A stretch of DNA of 64,000 nucleotides from Tritonibacter multivorans (GCF_001458415.1 NZ_CYSD01000037.1:436501-500500), one strand, 5' to 3'. Numbered from the stretch's first letter, positions 1 to 8,080 are shown. The notes: generated from the sequence alone by a model not told the origin. Numbers and translations are program-made.

Positions 1-74
1 ATCAGTGTCTAAGCTTTTTGTCGGCGGGCAGGGCGATCTTGCCCGTCGACACGAAATTGGTGAGAGCTGCGGGT

Positions 75-608
75 CTAAGACCGGGGCAGCTCCTCCGCAA
101 AAATCAGACCGGCGTGGTCCTTGAGGTAGATCTTGATCCACGGCGTGAACTGTTCCGGGTGGTGGGCGATCTCTTCGTTCAGGCTCGCCACGGACATCCA
201 GCGCGTGTCCATGACCTCATCCGGGTTAAGCGCAACTTGCAGGCCTGCTGTGGCCTGAGCCACAAATACATCGACCACCTCGTGTTCTACCAAACCACCG
301 CCGACGTCCGCGCGGTATTCCAGCTGGCCGCGAAATTCGGGGGTAAGCCCCGTGATGCCAAGTTCGTCCTGCAGGCGTCTTTGCGCACAGGCGGCACTGT
401 CCTCGTCCCACATCGGATGCGTGCAGCAGGTGTTCGCCCAAAGACCCGGCGTGTGATATTTGCCAAGCGCCCGGCGCTGCATCAGGATCTCTTTGCCGCG
501 CAGCACAAAGACCGAGACCGCCTTGTGGCGCAGGCCGCGTTGGTGAACGTCCAGCTTTTCGACAGGGGTCAGTGTCCCATCGACCCAGGCGGGGATCATC
601 TGGTGCAT
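75..608 (-). CDS. idi: Isopentenyl-diphosphate delta-isomerase (type I)
   Basis: A 177-aa Nudix-fold isomerase that interconverts isopentenyl and dimethylallyl diphosphate for isoprenoid (quinone, carotenoid) synthesis. The sequence shows the type I hallmarks: RGLRHKAVSVFV near the N-terminus, the NTCCTHP block carrying the catalytic cysteine, and a Nudix-like CAQRRLQDELGI helix. The frame is open further upstream, but I chose the ATG at 608 because GAGGA sits 8 nt before it and the protein then begins MHQMIPAWVDG, normal for the family. It is the last minus-strand gene before the left window edge. Nothing supportable was found in bases 1-74. Confidence 0.93.
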   Translation of the reverse strand: MHQMIPAWVDGTLTPVEKLDVHQRGLRHKAVSVFVLRGKEILMQRRALGKYHTPGLWANTCCTHPMWDEDSAACAQRRLQDELGITGLTPEFRGQLEYRADVGGGLVEHEVVDVFVAQATAGLQVALNPDEVMDTRWMSVASLNEEIAHHPEQFTPWIKIYLKDHAGLIFAEELPRS

Positions 609-688
609 TGTAGTGTCCTCGTGGAGCATGGCTTGGCGCCTACGCGAGCCTCGGCCATTGCGCAAGCCCGGTCCGGTATCCAACCGTC

Positions 689-711
689 AAAAAGGGCCGC
701 AGGCATGGCCC
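689..711 (-). terminator. Probable intrinsic terminator after the cytochrome c gene
   Basis: On the minus strand GGGCC and GGCCC form a short GC-only stem around an 8-nt loop, followed by five T. It lies 30 nt downstream of the cytochrome c stop and separates it from idi. The stem is short, so confidence is moderate. Confidence 0.5.
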
Positions 712-741
712 GCGACCCTTAATATTCTCGATTTCGATCGC

Positions 742-1212
742 TTAGTTCGAGACGGCGTCTGCGTCGGTGGTCTCTTCTTCGACAGCGGCGTCCGTTGCGG
801 GCGCGGGGCCATTTTCAAGCAAATAGGCGTAGATGTCTTCCCCGCCTTTTTTCAGCTTAAAGCTCATCTTCGATTTGGCTTTGGTGCTGTCGAGCTGTTC
901 TTTCAGGAATTTCTTCGGGTCAGCGGTGTAGGCAACAAAGCTTGCCTCATCCCAGACCAGACCGGCTTCGCCAGCAGCAACCAGATCCTTGCCATAGCGG
1001 AAACCGTCAACAGTGCCGGCGGTTCGGCCTGCAACACCCCAGAGGTTCGGGCCGGTTTTGCCACCCTTTTTGATCACATCGCCATTGTCTGCGACGATCA
1101 TGTGGCAGGACTTGCATTTGTTGAACGCTTTTTCGCCTTTGGCGGTGTCTCCTTCGGCAAATGCAGGGGCTGCAAAAAGGCCGAGGGCTGCAATAGTCAG
1201 CAGGTGTTTCAT
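742..1212 (-). CDS. Class I cytochrome c (cytochrome c2/c550-like), periplasmic
   Basis: A 156-aa secreted monoheme cytochrome. A signal peptide (residues 1-19, ending AFA) is followed by the heme site CKSCH at residues 33-37 and, near position 116, the methionine of KSKMSF as likely distal ligand. The TGPNLWGVAGR block and an ion-pair-rich body are typical of the soluble cytochrome c2/c550 proteins that carry electrons from the bc1 complex to cytochrome oxidase. The acidic alanine-rich tail (EEETTDADAVSN) extends past the folded domain. It is probably monocistronic, with a terminator downstream and about 120 nt of noncoding DNA upstream. Whether it is the main cytochrome c2 (cycA) cannot be decided from sequence alone. 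Confidence 0.9.
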   Translation of the reverse strand: MKHLLTIAALGLFAAPAFAEGDTAKGEKAFNKCKSCHMIVADNGDVIKKGGKTGPNLWGVAGRTAGTVDGFRYGKDLVAAGEAGLVWDEASFVAYTADPKKFLKEQLDSTKAKSKMSFKLKKGGEDIYAYLLENGPAPATDAAVEEETTDADAVSN

Positions 1213-1332
1213 GAGGTAGCTCCTGTAGCGTTTGGCTGCTTTGAAATAGGAGTTTTTCAGTAAGTGAAGTCAATGCGGCAATTGTCGCAGAAGCTGCCAA
1301 AGTGAATGCGAAGGTGGCGCAAATGGTTGTAA

Positions 1333-2364
1333 TTATGAAGGTTTGCTTTCTTTCCAGCAGGGCAGGATATCGCCCGCCGCAGGGCTGGCTTCATAGACCG
1401 CTCTGGCAATCGCGCGGGCCAGACACAGCGACGCGGCATGACAGAGGGTTGCAATGTCTTCTGCGCCAGTAGGGCGGGCTGACGTGCCGGTGGCGGCGGC
1501 GAAGACCAGATCGCCGTCCAGAGGGGTATGCGCAGGCACAATGGCGCGGGCCATGCCGTCATGGGCGGCGGTGGCCAGCCGTTGCGCTTGGGCTTTGGTC
1601 AGCGTGGCGTCGGTCGCGACAATTGCGATCGTTGTATTGCTGCCTTCAGGCGATATGGAAAGGCCCGCGAGGTCTGCCATTTTCTCGATCTTGGCGGCGC
1701 GGTAGTTGCGCCCCAATCCCGCGCGTGTGTCGGGGCCCAAGCCGCCAAACTCTGCGTTAATCTCGTATGGGGCGGCCCAAAAATGCCGCTCGCCCGGGGT
1801 GGTGACGGACCCAACGGGGTTGGCTGCGACCAAAGCACCAACTGTATGGCCACTGTCCAGCACCAGTGAGGCAGAGCCAAGCCCACCTTTCTGCATGCCG
1901 GTCAGCGCACCCGTGCCTGCACCAACCGACCCCAAAGCAAAGTCTGGACTTGCAGACGCGAGTGCCGCGCGGCCCAACGCCCTGTAGGGATTTTCGTCCC
2001 AGTCCTTCTCGCCACCGTTCAATAGGTCAAACAGGATGGCGCCGGGCACAATTGGTACGACAGCCGGGCCCAGACGAAACCCGCGCCCCTGCGCGCGCAG
2101 CCCGTCCACCACGCCTGAACAGGCATCCAACCCAAAGGCAGAGCCTCCGGACAGCACCAGTGCGTCCACGGCCTCCACCGATTTATCTGGTGCGAGCAGA
2201 TCGGTTTCCCGCGTGCCCGGCGCGCCACCCATCACATGGACCGCAGCGACAAAGGGTTGGTCCCCTATCAAAACCGTGCTGCCGGATTTGAGTGTGTCGT
2301 CTTGCGCATGGCCGACCTTTAGGCCGCCAACATCCGTGATCAGGTTACGCGCGCCGGGCTGCAT
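1333..2364 (-). CDS. P1 family peptidase (DmpA-type aminopeptidase)
   Basis: A 343-aa self-processing N-terminal-nucleophile peptidase of the DmpA / L-aminopeptidase D-esterase family (S58). Supporting blocks are ITDVGGLKVGHA at the start, ALVLSGGSAFGLDA near residue 70, and EGSNTTIAIVATDA near residue 240, where Gly241-Ser242 is the likely autocleavage site giving the beta-chain nucleophile. Substrates are probably small N-terminal peptides or amides; none can be named from sequence. It lies 3 nt downstream of the cupin gene on the same strand, so the two are probably cotranscribed. Confidence 0.88.
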   Translation of the reverse strand: MQPGARNLITDVGGLKVGHAQDDTLKSGSTVLIGDQPFVAAVHVMGGAPGTRETDLLAPDKSVEAVDALVLSGGSAFGLDACSGVVDGLRAQGRGFRLGPAVVPIVPGAILFDLLNGGEKDWDENPYRALGRAALASASPDFALGSVGAGTGALTGMQKGGLGSASLVLDSGHTVGALVAANPVGSVTTPGERHFWAAPYEINAEFGGLGPDTRAGLGRNYRAAKIEKMADLAGLSISPEGSNTTIAIVATDATLTKAQAQRLATAAHDGMARAIVPAHTPLDGDLVFAAATGTSARPTGAEDIATLCHAASLCLARAIARAVYEASPAAGDILPCWKESKPS

Positions 2365-2367
2365 GGG

Positions 2368-2721
2368 TCAGATCCGGGGTTTTGGGGCGGCGGTTTCAGG
2401 GTCGCCGGTGTTGGGAACCCCTTTGGGTTCGATCAGCAGCACCTTGCATTCGGCCTCGGCGCGCGGGCGGTGCACCACGCCCTTGGGGACAATGAACAGT
2501 TCACCAGCTTGGACGGTCTGCGAAGGCTGGCCTTCAAGGTCCATGGCCATCTCTCCTGCCAGAACCAGAAAGAAATCATCGGTGTCTTCATGCAGGTGGT
2601 AGGGGAACTCGCCCTGAAACCTGACCACCATCACGTCATTGTCGTTGTAGTCTGCCACCACATGGGGATCCCAATGGCTGGTGAACTGTTCCAGTTTCGC
2701 GGCCAGATTGATCGTCTTCAT
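2368..2721 (-). CDS. Small single-domain cupin protein
   Basis: A 117-aa cupin. The two cupin motifs are visible: FPYHLHEDTDDFFLVLAGEM with metal-ligand-type His and Glu, and GELFIVPKGVVHRPRA with the second His. Such proteins are small metal-binding barrels whose substrate is usually unknown. An AAGGGGAGA Shine-Dalgarno sequence precedes the ATG. It is the upstream partner of the P1 peptidase gene (3-nt gap). Function beyond the fold is not assignable. Confidence 0.85.
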   Translation of the reverse strand: MKTINLAAKLEQFTSHWDPHVVADYNDNDVMVVRFQGEFPYHLHEDTDDFFLVLAGEMAMDLEGQPSQTVQAGELFIVPKGVVHRPRAEAECKVLLIEPKGVPNTGDPETAAPKPRI

Positions 2722-2773
2722 ACCGTCTCCCCTTTGGCATTAACGATTTATTCACGTGAAACACTGCGCGGTG

Positions 2774-3193
2774 TCAGTCGTCTTGAACCTTACCCCGTCC
2801 TGCCTTGATCTCGGATCTTTGTTTCTTGGCGTCGAGCCTGCGGCGCACGGAGCCTTTGGTTGGTTTGGTCGCAATCCGCCGCTTGGGTGCGACCAAGGCG
2901 CGGCGGATCATCTCGGCCAGACGTTCACGCACGATCTCGCGGTTGCGGACCTGACTGCGGCTTTCGTCGCATTGCAGGATGATCGCCCCATCTTTGGTCC
3001 AGCGCCGCCCCGCAATCCGTTTGAGCCGGGATTTCACAGGGCCCGGCAGAGCAGGCGAGCGTTCGGCCTCGAACCGCAGCTCCACAGCCGAGGAGACCTT
3101 GTTTACATTCTGCCCACCAGGCCCCGAGGCGCGCATGAAGCTCTCGGTCATTTCCCAGTCCTGCAGGGTAATCGTATCGTTGATCCGCAACAT
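2774..3193 (-). CDS. arfB: Alternative ribosome-rescue factor ArfB (peptidyl-tRNA hydrolase)
   Basis: A 139-aa release-factor-like protein that rescues ribosomes stalled on truncated mRNA by hydrolysing peptidyl-tRNA. The catalytic GGQ lies at residues 26-28 within RASGPGGQNVNK, and the C-terminal tail is long and very basic (KPTKGSVRRRLDAKKQRSEIKAGRGK), as needed to thread the empty mRNA channel. The frame is open 24 codons further upstream, but that stretch overlaps a terminator hairpin and does not look like family sequence, so the ATG at 3193 was chosen. The Shine-Dalgarno sequence there is poor. Confidence 0.92.
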   Translation of the reverse strand: MLRINDTITLQDWEMTESFMRASGPGGQNVNKVSSAVELRFEAERSPALPGPVKSRLKRIAGRRWTKDGAIILQCDESRSQVRNREIVRERLAEMIRRALVAPKRRIATKPTKGSVRRRLDAKKQRSEIKAGRGKVQDD

Positions 3194-3219
3194 GGGCCAA
3201 GCATATGCGGACAAACGGA

Positions 3220-3245
3220 AAAGGGCCACCCAAGCGGGCGGCCCA
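3220..3245 (-). terminator. Intrinsic terminator between the 18-aa ORF and arfB
   Basis: On the minus strand GGGCCGCCC and GGGTGGCCC pair over nine positions (one G-T) with the loop GCTT, followed by TTTTCC. It ends whatever transcript carries the small ORF at 3321-3377 before arfB begins. Confidence 0.65.
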
Positions 3246-3320
3246 TCCGAATGTTTTGAAAGCAAGGGCAGGTTAGGGCCAATATGGCCCAGCCGAGTGG
3301 CCTCCGCCCCAAGGGCTGCC

Positions 3321-3377
3321 TCAGATCAGCGCCGCCCCGGTTGTTGCTACCTCTTGCTCCAATACCTTCTTAGACAC
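3321..3377 (-). CDS. Putative 18-aa peptide with a very strong ribosome-binding site
   Basis: A GTG-initiated ORF, MSKKVLEQEVATTGAALI then TGA. The minus strand immediately upstream (plus 3379-3392) reads AAAGGAGGTGATCC, the full complement of the 14-nt 3' end of 16S rRNA, with 7 nt between AGGAGG and the GTG. That makes translation plausible despite the size. It lies 82 nt downstream of the queuosine-precursor transporter stop, and a strong terminator follows before arfB. I do not recognise the peptide. It has no signal peptide or membrane segment. It could be a small protein, a leader peptide, or a chance ORF behind an anti-16S motif. Confidence 0.45.
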   Translation of the reverse strand: MSKKVLEQEVATTGAALI

Positions 3378-3459
3378 TGGATCACCTCCTTTGCTTTGCT
3401 GTTACCGTTGGCCTCAGGCTGGCACAGAAACCGGGGATCTCCAAATCAAAAATGCGAGC

Positions 3460-4083
3460 TTATGCAGGGCGTGCCGAAAGGCGCTGAACAATCACGCGGA
3501 AGGGGATCAGCGCGATCAGCGCCAGCGACAGCTTGACCATCCAGTCCGCCACAGCCAGCGACACCCACAGCGGGGCTTCCGGGCCTGCGCCCAGGATGGG
3601 CAGGATTTCACCAGCCCAGGACACGTCATTGGCCGGTTCGATCCAGGTCAATGCGCCGGAAAAGGCGATGGTGAAGAAGATCGCGGTATCCAGCGATGAG
3701 CCAACAAGGGTCGAGGCCAGCGGCGCGCGCCACCATGCGCCCGAGCGCAGTGCGGAGAAGATCGCGATATCTGTCCGCTGTGCAATCAGGAAGGCCAGAC
3801 CAGAGCCAATGGCAATGCGCAGGGTCACCAGCGGGCCGAATTCGCCCATGATCTGGGTGCCAATCAGCGAACAGATAACGCCGACGACAAAACCAACCAG
3901 CACAACGCGGCGGGCGGGACCTGCGCCATAGACGCGATTGATGACGTCGGTCACAAGGAATGCGATCGGATAGGTAAAGGCGCCCCAGGTCAGCCATTGG
4001 CCGAACAGGAACTGGACGAGGATGTTAGAGGCCACCACAACGGCAGCCATGGCAAAAATGCCGGGCAGATAAGAGCGGGTCAT
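3460..4083 (-). CDS. yhhQ: Queuosine precursor transporter (VUT/YhhQ family)
   Basis: A 207-aa integral membrane protein of the vitamin-uptake-like family. It imports queuosine precursors (preQ0/preQ1) for the modified base at the wobble position of tRNAs with GUN anticodons. It shows about six hydrophobic segments and family blocks such as YPIAFLVTDVINRVYG near residues 38-53 and LASTLVGSSLDTAIFF near residues 122-137. A sequence resembling a preQ1-I riboswitch lies directly before the ATG, which strongly supports the substrate. The spacing from the upstream phytase-like gene (120 nt) leaves room for its own promoter. Confidence 0.9.
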   Translation of the reverse strand: MTRSYLPGIFAMAAVVVASNILVQFLFGQWLTWGAFTYPIAFLVTDVINRVYGAGPARRVVLVGFVVGVICSLIGTQIMGEFGPLVTLRIAIGSGLAFLIAQRTDIAIFSALRSGAWWRAPLASTLVGSSLDTAIFFTIAFSGALTWIEPANDVSWAGEILPILGAGPEAPLWVSLAVADWMVKLSLALIALIPFRVIVQRLSARPA

Positions 4084-4121
4084 GTTGGATCCGTTTTTTA
4101 GACAAGGTCGCGGAGACTTGT
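4084..4121 (-). promoter_or_regulatory. Candidate preQ1-I riboswitch in the leader of the queuosine precursor transporter
   Basis: Read on the minus strand, ACAAG (4121-4117) pairs with CTTGT (4106-4102) to form P1. The loop TCTCCGCGAC holds TCCG, which can pair with CGGA (4093-4090) to form the P2 pseudoknot. Between them is the run of six A, and the base after TCCG is C (4110), the position that pairs with preQ1 in this class. P2 occupies the GGA nearest the ATG, so control would be at translation initiation. An upstream hairpin (4117-4126 with 4138-4145) competes for the 5' strand of P1. Sequence, spacing and downstream gene all fit; no covariance model was run. Confidence 0.75.
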
Positions 4122-4203
4122 GTGCCTGTGTTTGGGTGGCACAAGTGATCGGCAGGCTTTAGGCGGGATTTATCCACAAGGCAAGCGATTCTGGTGGGCT
4201 GGG

Positions 4204-5100
4204 CTAGTCGGGCAGCTGGTATTCGACAATCTCGGTGCGCTGTATCCAAAGGAAATTGTCGTCTGAAATCATCGTTGCGCGCAGTGACCCCTGACTGTCA
4301 CGCCAGATCGAAACAGCTTCCAGATTGTCATGGGTCGCAACCGAGGTCTCCAGCAGCGTGGTGGCCCCGCTCAGCTGGCCTGCGCCCCAATTAAATCGGC
4401 GCAGGCGGGATCGGAACCCAATGCTGGCAAAGGAACGCTCCAGCACATAAAGCCGCCCATCTGGGCCAAAATCGGCCCCAACCGGCATAAAACCCTGTGT
4501 TTGTGGATAGTTGAATGTGGAAGCCCAGACTGCGCCATTCCAGACCCACACCCGCAGTGGATCACGCGGGACTGCGGGCAATTCGGACAGCATCACCAGC
4601 GCGCCGTCTGGGCTGATCGCCAAAGCCTCAAAGCTCTTGTTGCGACGGGCGTGCCAAAATGCACGCGGACGCGGCAGTGCGGTGGCCCGGGCGCTGGGCG
4701 CGGTATAGTGCAAAGCGCTGGGTGGGCTTTCTAAGGACACAAAAATTGTGCCATCGGCCGCAATCGCCAGCCCTTCCGTATCATCCAGGCGTGATGACAG
4801 CGGTTTGCCATCGGGCGCACGCAAATGGACGGGGGGCTGGGCCGCGACGGTATCAATCCGCCCATCGCTGTCACGCGCGATGCGCGCCTTGAAAAACTGC
4901 GCTTTGTCGTTGAGCACGGTGAAACCTGCGCCATCATCGCTGACCTCAAGACCGGAAAGCCCGCCAAACCATGGCGCGCGAATATGCCATCTGTAGCTTT
5001 GTAGATGCGTGACACCCGGCGCGAACCGTTCAGCTGCCCAGCTGGCCGGGGCCAGCATGCACACGGCAACCGCTATCTTGAGCGCAGAACGCGTGCGCAT
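4204..5100 (-). CDS. Secreted esterase-like/phytase-like beta-propeller protein
   Basis: A 298-aa exported protein of the esterase-like activity of phytase family. A signal peptide ends near residue 22 (ASWA). The body shows repeated beta-strand turns of the propeller type: GGLSGLEVSDDGAGFTVL, DTEGLAIAADGTIFVSLE, SFEALAISPDGALVMLSE and NLEAVSIWRDSQGSLRATMISDDN. The acidic residues in these turns probably bind calcium. Substrate is unknown. Its start overlaps the end of mepA by 28 nt, and mepA overlaps the MFS gene, so the three are probably one transcript. Confidence 0.82.
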   Translation of the reverse strand: MRTRSALKIAVAVCMLAPASWAAERFAPGVTHLQSYRWHIRAPWFGGLSGLEVSDDGAGFTVLNDKAQFFKARIARDSDGRIDTVAAQPPVHLRAPDGKPLSSRLDDTEGLAIAADGTIFVSLESPPSALHYTAPSARATALPRPRAFWHARRNKSFEALAISPDGALVMLSELPAVPRDPLRVWVWNGAVWASTFNYPQTQGFMPVGADFGPDGRLYVLERSFASIGFRSRLRRFNWGAGQLSGATTLLETSVATHDNLEAVSIWRDSQGSLRATMISDDNFLWIQRTEIVEYQLPD

Positions 5101-5981
5101 TGATCGGGCAGGTCAGACAGTCGAGCTTCGCGACGGGGTTTGGGTTTGGGGGCGTTGGGATCACGCGGTTTGGGTGCGGGGGGGCTCAGGATATCGCGCA
5201 CCCATTGTTCAGCGTCCGCACAGCCGTCCCCTTTGGGGGGCGCGGCCTGATCGACGCAACCTTTGGCGCCCCGCGGGCAGGCCAGACGTACATGGAAATG
5301 GTAGTGATGCCCCCACCAAGGCCGGATCTTGCGCAGCCAGCGGCGGTCCCCTTTTTCATCCTTGCACATCTGCACTTTGGCACCGGGGAAGACAAAGATC
5401 CGTGCCACACGTTTGTCTTTGGCAGCGGCCCGCAGGACGGCATGGTGCTGGGCGCTCCAGTTCTTGTTCACATAGGCGCCTTTGGCCCGGCGCAGAGAGA
5501 TGGAGGAAATATTTTCGCGCGCTTTGCGGCTCAGATCCAAACGGGTCGGCGGCAGCATCCAGATGTCGGCATCCAGACCAATCTGGTGGCTGCGGTGGCC
5601 GGACAACATGGGCCCACCGCGCGGCTGGCTGATGTCCCCCACATAGAGCCCTTCCCAACCCGGTTGCTTGGCGGCGAAACGGCTCAGGTCCTGAATGAAA
5701 TCGATGGTGTCCGGATGCCCCCAATTGCGATTGCGCGACAGGCGCATGGCCTGCCATGTGGGGCCGGTTTCTGGCAGGGCCACTGCGCCTGCGACACAGC
5801 CCTTGGAATAGGACCCCAGAGGCGCAGGGCGTTGTTGCGACCCTTTGGTTTCGGCCCCGAACAGTTGTTTTGCAGGGGCTTCAGCTTGCGCAGGAAAGGC
5901 AAGCGCGCAGAAAATACTGGCTACAAATGCGATCAGAACTGGGATCTGCTTCAACGCTGGTCTCCTTGGCTGTCCACCCAT
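5073..5981 (-). CDS. mepA: Penicillin-insensitive murein endopeptidase MepA (M74)
   Basis: A 302-aa periplasmic zinc endopeptidase that cleaves peptidoglycan cross-links. The N-terminal hydrophobic segment (residues 12-33) is a signal sequence. The M74 metal site is visible in SGHRSHQIGLDADIW (His129, His132, Asp139) and in WWGHHYHFHVRLACP (His225-His230). Paired cysteines (GCVAG near 62, CPRGAKGC near 235-242, CADAEQ) suggest disulfides. The tail is Pro/Lys/Arg-rich. The start lies 31 nt inside the MFS gene and the stop 28 nt inside the phytase-like gene, which indicates translational coupling. Confidence 0.9.
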   Translation of the reverse strand: MGGQPRRPALKQIPVLIAFVASIFCALAFPAQAEAPAKQLFGAETKGSQQRPAPLGSYSKGCVAGAVALPETGPTWQAMRLSRNRNWGHPDTIDFIQDLSRFAAKQPGWEGLYVGDISQPRGGPMLSGHRSHQIGLDADIWMLPPTRLDLSRKARENISSISLRRAKGAYVNKNWSAQHHAVLRAAAKDKRVARIFVFPGAKVQMCKDEKGDRRWLRKIRPWWGHHYHFHVRLACPRGAKGCVDQAAPPKGDGCADAEQWVRDILSPPAPKPRDPNAPKPKPRREARLSDLPDQCARVLRSR

Positions 5982-7327
5982 TTCAATAGAAGCAGACCAG
6001 CTAGGAACAGCGCAATAACCGGAGAGATGCCAATGCGTGCATTTTCCGTCAATGTGGTCACCAGACCAATCAGTGCAGGGGCAAGAAAGGCGGTGGCGCG
6101 GCCCGACAGACCATAAAGCCCAAAAGCTTCGGTCGCGTTTTCCGGTGTCGTATGACGCACCATCAACGACCGGCTGGCCGCTTGCAAAACTCCGCCAAAA
6201 CCGCCAATCAGCGCGCCGCAGGCCATGAACAGCTGGTCAGGTAGGTCGGAGCCTTCGGCCAGCGGCACGCCAAAGATCGCTTCGCGTGACATATTGACCA
6301 CGACAATGCACACGGCGGTCAGGACAAGGATAGAGGCAATGATAACCGGCTTGGGGCCAAAAGCGCGGTCGGCCTTGCCGCCAAGCCAGCAGCACAGCGC
6401 CGCTGACGTGGCACCAAGAATACCAAACACCCCGATCTGGGTCAGTTCCCAGTCCAGCACCAGTTTTGCGTAAACACCGCCGAACATATAAAGCCCGTTG
6501 AGCGCATCGCGATACAGCATGGACGCACCAAGGAAAAAAGCGAGGCTCAGGCGTTGACCCAGCGCTTTGATCGAGTTCAGAACCTGTCGCAGGGCCCCGG
6601 CAATATCACCGCCCCGGCCGCGCACATTGCGATCGCGCACCCAAAGGAAATAGGGCACCATAAAGACCGCAAACCACAGCGCGGTAAATGGTCCAACCGC
6701 ACGGGTGCCTTCCTTGGTGGCCGCCTCTAGGCCAAAGGCCGGATCAAATTCGGCGATGGTCTTTCCCGTGCCCTGTTCGACAAAAAACGCCAGCATCAGC
6801 GCCAGCGCGACAACGCCGCCCAGATAGCCAAAGGCAAATCCCGACCCCGAAATATCGCCGACCTCGTCCTTGCTGCCAAGGTTGGGCAGCTGCGCATTGA
6901 TAAAGATCCCAGCGAATTCCGCTCCAATAAAGCCGATGGCAAAGCTGATAAGCACCCATACCAGATTGCTGCCAGAGGGATCCGTGTACCAAAGGCCAAA
7001 GGCACCAATCATATAAGCAATCGAAAAGACCGAAATCCAAGGGCGGCGTCGCCCGCTTTGGTCGGCTATAGCGCCAATCAAAGGTGCCAGAAGGCCAATG
7101 GTCAGACCGATCAGGGTCATCGAGGTCGACCACATGGCCTGCGCGCGGGCCTTGGCGGCTTCGTCCTCTAGGCCAAGGCCAAGAAAGTGCTCGGTTGCGA
7201 CTGCGGCAAAGAAGGGGCCAAAGACAAAGGTGACCAGCAGCGTATGATAGGGCTGGCTGGCCCAGTCAAAGAACCACCATCCCCAGATGCGTTTGCGGTT
7301 GTTCGTGGCTGCGGAAATTTCGGCCAT
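5951..7327 (-). CDS. MFS transporter (Atg22/UMF1-like)
   Basis: A 458-aa major facilitator of the unknown major facilitator (Atg22-like) type, with about twelve hydrophobic segments. The N-terminal WGWWFFDWASQPYHTLLVTFVFGPFF is characteristic of this subgroup, as are GAIADQSGRRRPWI in the loop after the second or third helix and the RSLMVRHTTPENATEAFGLY block in the C-terminal half. Substrate is unknown; efflux of amino acids or small metabolites is a guess from the eukaryotic relative. It heads a three-gene overlapping run with mepA and the phytase-like gene. Confidence 0.85.
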   Translation of the reverse strand: MAEISAATNNRKRIWGWWFFDWASQPYHTLLVTFVFGPFFAAVATEHFLGLGLEDEAAKARAQAMWSTSMTLIGLTIGLLAPLIGAIADQSGRRRPWISVFSIAYMIGAFGLWYTDPSGSNLVWVLISFAIGFIGAEFAGIFINAQLPNLGSKDEVGDISGSGFAFGYLGGVVALALMLAFFVEQGTGKTIAEFDPAFGLEAATKEGTRAVGPFTALWFAVFMVPYFLWVRDRNVRGRGGDIAGALRQVLNSIKALGQRLSLAFFLGASMLYRDALNGLYMFGGVYAKLVLDWELTQIGVFGILGATSAALCCWLGGKADRAFGPKPVIIASILVLTAVCIVVVNMSREAIFGVPLAEGSDLPDQLFMACGALIGGFGGVLQAASRSLMVRHTTPENATEAFGLYGLSGRATAFLAPALIGLVTTLTENARIGISPVIALFLAGLLLLKWVDSQGDQR

Positions 7328-7367
7328 GGGTATTTATCCTTCAATGCTAAATACCCTAATGAAGCGC

Positions 7368-7934
7368 TCAGCCCGCTCTGGCAAGCGTCTCGGGGGTGTC
7401 CTGCATCGGCGGCCAGGGGCGTTTGTCTTCGGCATCACACCAGGCTTGCACCCAGTCTGGCAGCGCAGGGCTTTGCAGGTCGGCCTGGCCCCAGGCAGTG
7501 GCCACCTCGGTTGGCGGTACAATGCCTTTTTTGCTGGTAAAGCAGGTGCGCAACAGCGCGTGGCTGGCGCATTCACCGTTCTTTTTCCAGATGCTCTGTT
7601 CGATGTAGAAAAACTTGTCGTCCCAGCCGATGGCGCGGCTACGCATCTCAAAGGGTTCAAACGCAAAAATGCGGCGACGATAGCGGATGGTGCTGCCGGC
7701 GACGGCCACGGCCCAATTGTTGTTCTTCAAAACCGGAACCAGCCCCACCCGAACGGTCAGCATGGTGCGGCCCAGATCAAACAGGGTGAAGGTGCGCCCG
7801 TTGTTGAGCTCCATCCAGATATCCAGATCCCAAGGCCAGCAACGGTGATGAGACACATGCATGTCGAGCGGGCCCAGAGGCGCCATACGCTTGGCCTTAA
7901 ACGCGTCCTTCAACAGGCGAACAATCGGGTACAT
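7368..7934 (-). CDS. Acyl-CoA thioesterase-like hotdog protein
   Basis: A 188-aa hotdog-fold protein of the thioesterase (THEM6-like) type. Visible features are DLDIWMELNNGRTFTLFDLGRTML (residues 37-60), where an Asn/Asp-containing helix forms the hotdog active-site region, and the strand pattern AGSTIRYRRRIFAFEPFEMRSRAIGWDDKFFYIEQ. GGAGG precedes the ATG. The substrate acyl group cannot be inferred. It lies 40 nt upstream of the MFS gene on the same strand and may be cotranscribed. Confidence 0.8.
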   Translation of the reverse strand: MYPIVRLLKDAFKAKRMAPLGPLDMHVSHHRCWPWDLDIWMELNNGRTFTLFDLGRTMLTVRVGLVPVLKNNNWAVAVAGSTIRYRRRIFAFEPFEMRSRAIGWDDKFFYIEQSIWKKNGECASHALLRTCFTSKKGIVPPTEVATAWGQADLQSPALPDWVQAWCDAEDKRPWPPMQDTPETLARAG

Positions 7935-8080
7935 AGGGCCTCCGCAATGATTTTTTGATTTATTCCTGTGATTGTCTTGCCACCTGTTTAGCCCGCGTCA
8001 ACCAGCAACCTCGCGGCAGGGTTGCGAATTGTGATCAGGCTGCATAGGTGGAAGGACAAACAGCTTAGGAAACGGACCTC

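Noticed and set aside
1-74. Possible minus-strand gene end downstream of idi (a 16-codon GTG frame, and a frame open to the edge).
   Set aside because: No ribosome site, no recognisable protein sequence, and the edge leaves too little context.
3379-3392. GGATCACCTCCTTT on the plus strand, identical to the 3' end of 16S rRNA, as an rRNA fragment or misassembly.
   Set aside because: No other 16S sequence flanks it, and on the minus strand it is a well-placed Shine-Dalgarno sequence for a short ORF.
4170-4178. TTATCCACA, a perfect DnaA box, as part of an origin or DnaA-controlled promoter.
   Set aside because: It is single, with no AT-rich unwinding region or further boxes, and lies inside the transcribed leader region of yhhQ.
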